Shown: in pieces, positions 6,592 to 7,958 of the stretch
How the letters are laid out: each line of letters opens with the position of its first letter
How positions within the stretch are numbered: position 1 is the stretch's first letter
Assembly: GCA_007124075.1 (NCBI GenBank)
Contig: SLFV01000114.1
Coordinates: 1 to 7,958, forward strand
DNA from: Roseimaritima sp.
GTDB taxonomy: Bacteria > Planctomycetota > Planctomycetia > Pirellulales > Pirellulaceae
DNA length: 7,958 bases
Direction: 5' to 3'
Made by a program: the position numbers and the translations under genes
Notes under the pieces: generated by a model
The model's database searches: none
What the model was told of the DNA's origin: nothing
Seen by the model: the letters and a program-made list of their open reading frames with translations, nothing else

Positions 6592-7958
6592 TCAGCCACG
6601 CAGACCATGCGCCTGTGCTTGCAGTTGATGAGATTGCTTTGAGATTCGGGTTGCCAAACGTCGCAATTCGCTTTCCAGTCTCCTGGTTGCCACCAGCGAG
6701 ATTGCGGGCAACGGGGTTCCAGCCTGCGAACGTGGTGCAGTGATGTTTCCCAGCGGGCAGCAATTGTGAAGCGAATCACGAACCAATAGGTCACGCAGTT
6801 TGCTCCTGCCCGAATGCTGGTGCAAAGGAATCATCGTCGGCGGAGTCCACGTCCATCGAAGCTGTAGAAGGTCGTTTGTCGCGAATCGTTGGAAATTTGT
6901 GAGCCGTTCCTCCGCCAAAACTGCATCAGCATCCAGCAGCACGACCCATTGTCGCTGGTTGGTGCGATATGCCAACTCATACATTCGCATCGCTTCCTGC
7001 AACTGGTAACCGAAACGAGCGACAGTTTGCGAAGGCACGGTGGGGCCGACATGGATACAAACCGCGGCAAACCCGTTGGGAAACAAGGGGGGCTGGCCGT
7101 CGTATGCGATTAAAAAGGAGTCGGCCACGGTCGAACGATTGCATTGGCTGTCGGCGTTTCGCTGATGGGGCTGTGGCGGATCGATCCGCAGGTTTTGCGA
7201 GCGGCGGATCGGTCGGACAGGCAATTTGACGAAACGTTGGCGCCAACGAAACCAGGCGTCCGCCACGGAAGTTGGGCCTGCCGCGGGCAGTTCAAAGGCA
7301 ATCCGAGTCCCTTCACCGGGGCGACTATCGATTTCCAGATGGCTGCAATGCAATGCAGCCAGTTGGCTACTGATCGTCAGCGCCAACGTCCGAGAACGCC
7401 CACCGTTCGGGTCACTGCTGCCAAAACGGGCCGACCAAGCAGGGTCGTCTGATTGGCTGTGGTCGATGACGACAAACCGCAGCGTTCTGTGCTTCTCCAC
7501 CGGCTCGCAGCGAACCAGGATCTGGACCGCTTCACCCGAGGATTGGAACGCATTGCCGATCAAGTTCAGCAACAGCCGCGTCAGCTTGGCGGAGTCTGCG
7601 TACACCGATGTGATCCCTGCGGGCATCTCCCACCGCAGATCGACGCCACTTTGCAGCAATACCGCATCGATCGCGTTCATCACGTCGTTTTGTAGGCAGC
7701 GAGTATCGACCCACTGCTGGTGCACGCGCGGAAAACCACGACGTACTTGATCTACCGACAGCAAGTCGGAGATCAAGTCCTGCATCCCATCGACTTGGTG
7801 CAGCAGCGACTCCAAGCATTGCTTCTGTTCCGGGGTCGTCGGTCCTAAGTAACCATCATTGATCCACTGCGCCGATTGACGAATTCCTGATAACGGTAGG
7901 CGTAGGTTGTGGGCGGTTTCGGCAAGCAGCTTAGCGGCGGTTTCCAACGGGACAGAAT
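6592..7958 (-). CDS. Histidine-kinase-like protein, C-terminal part (N-terminus beyond right edge)
   Basis: The minus-strand frame is open to the window edge. The only nearby start-like codon is a TTG at 7947-7945 lying in continuous frame, so I treat the gene as 5'-partial. Numbering from that TTG, a HisKA-type helix carries AETAHNLRLPLSGI (9-22) with phospho-acceptor H13 (7909-7911). An HATPase region follows with N-box LNLIGNA (127-133; N128, N132) and the closing strand SRPGEGTRIAFELP (208-221). The G1 box, normally DxGxG, reads IDHSQ (161-165), and the G2 region GGRSRTLALT (182-191) lacks the usual glycines. ATP binding may therefore be weak or lost. Residues about 230-451 match no domain I recognise; they include QWVVLLDADAVLAEERL (333-349) and a helical, Arg/Gln-rich tail. 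Any sensor domains and the partner response regulator are outside the view. Confidence 0.82.
   Translation of the reverse strand, partial: SVPLETAAKLLAETAHNLRLPLSGIRQSAQWINDGYLGPTTPEQKQCLESLLHQVDGMQDLISDLLSVDQVRRGFPRVHQQWVDTRCLQNDVMNAIDAVLLQSGVDLRWEMPAGITSVYADSAKLTRLLLNLIGNAFQSSGEAVQILVRCEPVEKHRTLRFVVIDHSQSDDPAWSARFGSSDPNGGRSRTLALTISSQLAALHCSHLEIDSRPGEGTRIAFELPAAGPTSVADAWFRWRQRFVKLPVRPIRRSQNLRIDPPQPHQRNADSQCNRSTVADSFLIAYDGQPPLFPNGFAAVCIHVGPTVPSQTVARFGYQLQEAMRMYELAYRTNQRQWVVLLDADAVLAEERLTNFQRFATNDLLQLRWTWTPPTMIPLHQHSGRSKLRDLLVRDSLHNCCPLGNITAPRSQAGTPLPAISLVATRRLESELRRLATRISKQSHQLQAQAHGLRG

Noticed and set aside
7945..7947. TTG as the true start of the histidine-kinase gene
   Set aside because: The frame continues to the edge without a stop, the TTG lies only 12 codons before the phospho-acceptor His, and no ribosome site can be seen, so a longer protein is more likely.

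Overview
The window looks like a stretch of a planctomycete chromosome (Planctomycetota, probably a Rhodopirellula/Pirellula-type organism). The basis is the gene content: a secreted PQQ-type beta-propeller opening with a WSQFRGP motif, a Tat-exported DUF1552 (HXXSHH-type) protein, a Tat-exported superoxide dismutase, and a cysteine-repeat protein and a small secreted His-rich protein of kinds I associate with planctomycetes. Genes are loosely packed on both strands with gaps of about 100-320 bases. I see no rRNA or tRNA gene, CRISPR array, transposase or other sign of recent mobility.

Layout. Bases 1-803 (minus) hold the N-terminal 267 residues of an exported beta-propeller protein that continues off the left edge. 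A 318-base divergent intergenic region (804-1121) separates it from a plus-strand Fe/Mn superoxide dismutase (1122-1871), which is followed by a perfect 15-bp inverted repeat. Next on the plus strand come a 385-residue protein of unknown function carrying an exact 15-residue cysteine repeat (2103-3260) and a 113-residue exported His-rich protein (3494-3835). These plus-strand genes converge on a minus-strand block: the DUF1552 protein (3931-5247) with a good sigma70-like promoter of its own, a classical short-chain dehydrogenase/reductase (5451-6428), and a histidine-kinase-like protein (6592 to the right edge) whose N-terminus lies outside the window.

How the genes work together. No tight operon is visible; most genes appear to have their own leaders. 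The common theme is export: four of the seven proteins (propeller, SOD, small His-rich protein, DUF1552) carry signal peptides, at least two of them twin-arginine type. The SOD should detoxify superoxide outside the cytoplasm. The SDR and kinase share a strand and may be co-transcribed, but nothing in the sequence proves a functional link.

The least explained items are the cysteine-repeat protein (three degenerate zinc-knuckle units leading into an apparently intact four-cysteine site), the histidine kinase with eroded ATP-binding glycine boxes and an unrecognised C-terminal half, and the DUF1552 gene standing alone without the DUF1592-type partner it usually accompanies. I do not see a clearly new multi-gene system here.
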